The translations under genes and the position numbers were made by a program. 64,000 nucleotides of DNA from an uncultured Clostridia bacterium (GTDB lineage: Bacteria > Bacillota > Clostridia > TANB77 > CAG-508): NCBI GenBank assembly GCA_934121905.1, contig CAKOVI010000006.1, forward strand, positions 1 to 64,000, in the 5' to 3' direction. Shown in pieces: positions 60,583 through 64,000 of this stretch; position 1 is the first letter of the stretch; each line of letters begins with the position of its first letter. A model generated the notes under the pieces. The model was given only the letters and a program-made list of their open reading frames with translations, did no database searches and was not told the DNA's origin.

Positions 60583-61755
60583 CTATAATTTCATCTCCAT
60601 ATTAAGTTTATTTTTACTAATTATATACTGCATTGATACTAATTGGTATATTGCAGATACCGCTAGTCCAATTGATGTACAAAATGGAGATGCAATAAAG
60701 GAGCAAAATATTCTTAAAGTATTTGCAATTTGCTTACTTATTGTTGCTTTCATTGCAGAATATTCCATCTGTACAAATGTTAATTTAGTTATATACACTG
60801 GATATAAATACATGCATATCAATTCTATACCTACTATAATTAACGTTGCTATTATATCAACTTTATAAAATGGATATAGTATAATCCACATTATAATACT
60901 TGATATAATCAATAGCCATACTAATTTTCTGCTATTTTTCATATGCTCTTTATACGAAAATTCTTTTTTTGCAATATCAATTTGTGCCACTGTTTTTATT
61001 GCATCTGAAATATCCCATTGCGTGTCTGTTATTAATGTTCCAAATGATATTGCCAAAATGTATTTTTCACCAAAATCAAATGAATTTTTAAGGCCAAATA
61101 AATAAATTATAAACATGCTGATTTCTGCAAATAAATCCACAGAATCATATTTTATACAGTTAATAATATTTATTCCAAATTTCGTTTTTTCTATTGTTCT
61201 AGACATCATAATAATAACAAAAATACTTGTACATATTAATGAAACCATAACAATCTTCATTTGTTCTTTTGTTATTATACTCATTACAATTAATGATAAA
61301 AAGTTTATCAAATTGAATAATAAACTATATTTATTCGCTCTTTTGTTTTCTTTTTCAAAATATAATTTGCATAAAGATAATTTTAATAGTAACTGGAAAA
61401 ACATTTGTATAACGGCATATACTCCAAATATTTTATATGTGTCAATATCCATATTCATAAATGATATGTATTTATCTATATTTATTGCAATACTTCCTAA
61501 TATTATTAATCCTGTACCTGCTCCTAATACTACTCCTGAAAAAATGCTATTCTCATTTTTATCCTTAATCGCACTTATATTCGCACCTGTTCCAAAAACA
61601 CTTTGTATAGCAGTTATAATAAATTGCATTGGATATATTAATGAAAATATATTAATTAAGTTTTTATCAACTAATATTCCAAGTAAAAACCAACCTAAAA
61701 TTGGAGTAACAGAAGTTACTAATGTATCAAAGCCTATCCTTAATAATCTGTTCAT
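60583..61755 (-). CDS. MATE/MOP-superfamily membrane transporter-like protein
   Basis: 390 residues with about ten to twelve helices. TLVTSVTPILGWFLLGILVD, GTGANISAIKDKNENSIFSG and FVQMEYSAMKATISKQIANT resemble the MatE fold, with the usual NxxxA-type kinks, though it is short for MATE (about 450) and the first helices are less typical. First gene of the operon with the MFS transporter and phosphatase. A lipid or metabolite flippase is possible; I would not go further. Confidence 0.75.
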   Translation of the reverse strand: MNRLLRIGFDTLVTSVTPILGWFLLGILVDKNLINIFSLIYPMQFIITAIQSVFGTGANISAIKDKNENSIFSGVVLGAGTGLIILGSIAINIDKYISFMNMDIDTYKIFGVYAVIQMFFQLLLKLSLCKLYFEKENKRANKYSLLFNLINFLSLIVMSIITKEQMKIVMVSLICTSIFVIIMMSRTIEKTKFGINIINCIKYDSVDLFAEISMFIIYLFGLKNSFDFGEKYILAISFGTLITDTQWDISDAIKTVAQIDIAKKEFSYKEHMKNSRKLVWLLIISSIIMWIILYPFYKVDIIATLIIVGIELICMYLYPVYITKLTFVQMEYSAMKATISKQIANTLRIFCSFIASPFCTSIGLAVSAIYQLVSMQYIISKNKLNMEMKL

Positions 61756-61890
61756 TTCTTGCTCCTTTTTTTATTTTTAATTTTATAGTTCATATTTCTT
61801 TATAGCTTTGAAAAATATTAAATTTTTGCTATTTTTACAATTATTTCTAATTCTACCATAAAGCCAGTCAAAAAGAAAGTATTAAAAATA

Positions 61891-61940
61891 AATAAAGCAA
61901 AAAGTTGAGACTTTAAATTATCTCAACTCTTTGCTTTATT
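61891..61940 (-). terminator. Terminator after 61940 gene
   Basis: Arms 61891-61910 and 61921-61940 (AATAAAGCAAA..GTTGAGA, one mismatch), then ATTTATTTTTAAT on the minus strand. Confidence 0.8.
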
Positions 61941-62134
61941 TACTTCTCAGGTCTTGCATCCAAATCTTCATAATCCGTCCAATTCTCAGAAACTGGTCTT
62001 TCAGGATGAGCTTTTCTAGCTCTCTCCCAAAGTCCTTTAATTCTTTCTGTCGGATCTTCATTTTTGCTGACTTTTACTTTGATATTTCCAATGTTGTCAT
62101 GCTTCTCTTTACGATTAAATTTTACTTTTGCCAT
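61940..62134 (-). CDS. Small hypothetical basic/acidic protein
   Basis: 64 residues, RBS AAGGAGG. MAKVKFNRKEKHDNIGNIKV with KVSKNEDPTERIKGLWERAR, then RPVSENWTDYEDLDARPEK. Soluble, highly charged, no Cys, single-gene unit with its own terminator. I do not recognise the family. The excellent ribosome site and terminator argue that it is real. Confidence 0.65.
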   Translation of the reverse strand: MAKVKFNRKEKHDNIGNIKVKVSKNEDPTERIKGLWERARKAHPERPVSENWTDYEDLDARPEK

Positions 62135-62302
62135 GTTGTAATCCTCCTTAAGTATTAATTCATTTGCATCTTGACTTGGTTTTTATATTGGTTACATACC
62201 TGATTCCTCCTTAAATTTTTTTGGAGTTTTGAAACCATTATTTTTTGATTTCTAAAAATTATCTTTTATTATTATAGCACAATTTTACATAATATTCAAC
62301 AT

Positions 62303-62431
62303 TCATAAATTATCTTTTATTTCTGGGAATAAGTCATATAAATTATATCCTAACAATTCATAAAAATATTTCTTTAATTTATAAGTTTCTTTAATATGAT
62401 ACTGTGTATTTGAATATGCTCCTCTATTCAT
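62303..62431 (-). CDS. Possible 42-residue ORF downstream of the nucleotidase fusion
   Basis: ATG at 62431, stop TGA at 62303-62305, so only 42 residues: MNRGAYSNTQYHIKETYKLK, then KYFYELLGYNLYDLFPEIKD. It follows the nucleotidase-hydrolase stop by about 20 bases on the same strand but lacks a ribosome site. It may be a coupled small protein or the remnant of a longer gene. The rest of 62160-62450 is AT-rich leader and spacer without other features. Confidence 0.35.
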   Translation of the reverse strand: MNRGAYSNTQYHIKETYKLKKYFYELLGYNLYDLFPEIKDNL

Positions 62432-62449
62432 GAATTTTTTGTATATATA

Positions 62450-63892
62450 TTAATTTCTTCCTATTTTTTCAAATAAATCTTTGTATATTTTATCAACATT
62501 CAAATAATTAACTACTCTTATTTTATGGTTACTTTCTGTTAATTCATATGATGTATCATCCTTAATATTAGGGCAACTAATTTCTTCAGTTTCAAACCAT
62601 TTCTTATTTATCATATAAGCTATAACACTTATGTCCCAAATCACTCTTCTTTCTTTGACTCCGTGTATACCATCATTATAAAATCTTTGGCATAGATAAT
62701 CACACAATTCACTTTTTCCTTTTAAAAAATGTTCCAGTTCATATATCGAAGTTCTTAAATTCGATGCAACATTTTTACAAGGTATTATTGCTAAATTTAC
62801 TTTAGCTTCCAAGACAGTCCTTACAGCTTGTATATCTTGCTTAAAATTAAATTCTTTGTTATCTTTACTTAGCAAACTGTTACCACCTAGCCATATTACT
62901 TCTATTTTATCTACTATATTAGGTGCTTTCTTTAGTGCAATAGCTACATTTGTAATTGCTCCAATAGCTAATATATAAGTTTTTGTATTTTTGCTTGCAA
63001 TTTCTATAATTTTATTTACCGCATCATTATTTTCACTATATCCATCTTCGATATAACCAGTTGAACCTTTGAAAATTTTGTTTTTTGAATCAAAGTTTAA
63101 CCAATTGCAAATTTTAATTATTTCATTATAGCTTTTATCTAATCCTTCTTGTATTGATATACCATTGTCATGGTGATATGGTGCAACAGTAATTGCTTCT
63201 ATATTAAATCTATCTTGTGATTTTAAAAGATATGCAAGTGCAAATTGGTCATCACATTCATTGTATGTATCTGTATCTAGAATCACATTTATTTTTTGTT
63301 TTTCCTGTTTTGGATACTTGCTAGAAATTTTATAATATATTTCTTTCCATGTTGAAACTCTATTTAATGGTAAATCATTTTGATTAAATCTAGTATTCAT
63401 AGTATATGTTTCTATTCCCTCATTAATTAAGTTAATACATGTTTCGATACTATCTTCAATCATTATATCTATATTATTTTCTAGGCATATTTCTGCTTTT
63501 TCATGTTTGTTATATGCATTTGTTAATATTAGTTTATCATATATAATATCGTATTTTTCTAGCCATTCTTTAGTTAATTTGTATGGATTTCTATATTCTC
63601 CATTTTCTCTTCCTGATATTATATATATTTCATTTCCATCTTGCTTTAATTTTTTTATATAATATTCTGCATTATTAATTGGTTTGAAAGCATTAGCCCA
63701 TTTTTCTATATTGCTATAGTAAAAATCTTTTTCCTCTTCCTCTGACCAGTCAAACATTCCTCTTCTAAATACTTTCGCTTTATCATTTATAATTCCTGTA
63801 TTTCTTAATTGTTTATCATGTTGTAAATATGCTTCCACTATTGTATCATTAAAATTTGAAATTACATTATCTATGTCTATACCTATTTTCAT
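62450..63892 (-). CDS. Fusion: 5'(3')-deoxyribonucleotidase-like HAD domain plus inosine-uridine nucleoside hydrolase
   Basis: 480 residues from the ATG at 63892, which follows AGGAG; an ATG six codons earlier has no spacing. N-terminal domain (1-195): MKIGIDIDNVISNFNDTIVE (HAD motif I, Asp6/Asp8), IYIISGREN (motif II Ser), and NIDIMIEDSIETCINLINEG (motif IV). C-terminal domain (205-480): NVILDTDTYNECDDQFALAY (calcium-binding D-T-D and D-D, although the usual PGxDD is YNECDD), YILAIGAITNVAIALKKAPN, and VIWLGGNS. Together they would strip phosphate from a nucleotide and then release the base: salvage or clearance. Nothing like a regulator adjoins. Confidence 0.85.
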   Translation of the reverse strand: MKIGIDIDNVISNFNDTIVEAYLQHDKQLRNTGIINDKAKVFRRGMFDWSEEEEKDFYYSNIEKWANAFKPINNAEYYIKKLKQDGNEIYIISGRENGEYRNPYKLTKEWLEKYDIIYDKLILTNAYNKHEKAEICLENNIDIMIEDSIETCINLINEGIETYTMNTRFNQNDLPLNRVSTWKEIYYKISSKYPKQEKQKINVILDTDTYNECDDQFALAYLLKSQDRFNIEAITVAPYHHDNGISIQEGLDKSYNEIIKICNWLNFDSKNKIFKGSTGYIEDGYSENNDAVNKIIEIASKNTKTYILAIGAITNVAIALKKAPNIVDKIEVIWLGGNSLLSKDNKEFNFKQDIQAVRTVLEAKVNLAIIPCKNVASNLRTSIYELEHFLKGKSELCDYLCQRFYNDGIHGVKERRVIWDISVIAYMINKKWFETEEISCPNIKDDTSYELTESNHKIRVVNYLNVDKIYKDLFEKIGRN

Positions 63893-63911
63893 ATATCCTA
63901 CTCCTGCCATA

Positions 63912-64000
63912 TTAATTATTCTCCCTATATTTTATAGCCAGCATCAGAATTAATAAACAAAAAAATAATTCTAATGATGTTTCAAATATCAGCATAAAAT
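63912..64000 (-). CDS. 3' end of a possible membrane-protein gene (cut by window)
   Basis: The minus strand is open from 64000 to the stop TAA at 63912-63914, giving ETSLELFFCLLILMLAIKYR, with ENN at the end. The hydrophobic stretch fits a last membrane helix with a basic tail. It ends 19 bases before the nucleotidase fusion gene, so it would be the upstream operon member. Too short to be certain. Confidence 0.35.
   Translation of the reverse strand, partial: FMLIFETSLELFFCLLILMLAIKYRENN

Noticed and set aside
61115..61780. 221-codon plus-strand frame opposite the MOP-type gene
   Set aside because: Hydrophobic only because it is the complement of membrane helices; no ribosome site or family.
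1..64000. CRISPR array, rRNA or tRNA genes
   Set aside because: No regularly spaced repeats, no rRNA segments and no tRNA cloverleaf were recognised on reading, although a tRNA scan was not possible.

Overview
The window is very AT-rich and densely coded, with strong Shine-Dalgarno sites and sigma-A promoters. It carries sporulation genes (yabP, yabQ, a spoVFB/dpaB-type flavoprotein, two CotF-like coat proteins) and Firmicutes signature genes (ireB-ruvX-DUF1292, disA, DUF1836, a CmpB-type membrane protein). This points to an endospore-forming member of the Clostridia, probably an anaerobic gut lineage. I saw no rRNA, tRNA or CRISPR array.

Layout. 1-2 kb: a partial Nudix hydrolase, a YjbR-like protein and a broken low-molecular-weight tyrosine phosphatase, then about 550 bases of non-coding, palindrome-rich DNA. 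2-8.6 kb: a WYL regulator and a leftward unit starting at rho and running into four unfamiliar genes, among them a Sel1/transglutaminase-like protein and an HExxH metalloprotease. 8.6-12.3 kb: yabP-yabQ-divIC, lysC, and prfB with its programmed +1 frameshift. 12.4-21.7 kb: single genes (acyl-CoA synthetase, DUF1836, polysaccharide deacetylase, Xer-type recombinase, membrane protein, PepF, DpaB, coat proteins) separated by a family of GGGACCGGTTCTTTT-containing palindromes. 21.7-33.3 kb: FucO-type alcohol dehydrogenase, a frameshifted RNA m5C methyltransferase, a MATE transporter fused to a cytidylate-kinase-like domain behind an operator, an anchored nuclease, SprT-like and patatin-like proteins, and a cadC-HMA-cadA metal efflux operon with a clear operator. 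33.3-41.5 kb: disA and a cyclophilin, then a G5/glucosaminidase wall enzyme, a membrane protein, a CpaE-like ATPase and a degenerate GGDEF protein leading into ireB-ruvX-DUF1292. 41.4-52.7 kb: acyl-ACP thioesterase, pgi, L27/L21 with a leader RNA, a second deacetylase, DUF2974 hydrolase, tyrosine phosphatase, oleate hydratase and an ITPase.

53.1-58.4 kb is an integrative mobilizable element of the Tn4451 type. It holds TnpV, an unknown membrane-protein cargo, a hairpin array and MobV-type oriT, a Mob/Pre relaxase, TnpW and a large serine recombinase. Relaxase and recombinase are frameshifted. The element abuts the truncated 3' end of a carbohydrate-binding protein gene. 58.4-64 kb holds a GNAT acetyltransferase, a MOP-type transporter / MFS transporter / histidine phosphatase operon, and a gene fusing a 5'-nucleotidase-like domain to a nucleoside hydrolase.

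The most unusual items are the GGGACC palindrome family, the two enzyme fusions, the degenerate CpaE/GGDEF membrane cluster, the rho-linked protease/transglutaminase cassette, L27 without the cleavable N-terminus or Prp protease, and the Tn4451-like element with new cargo.
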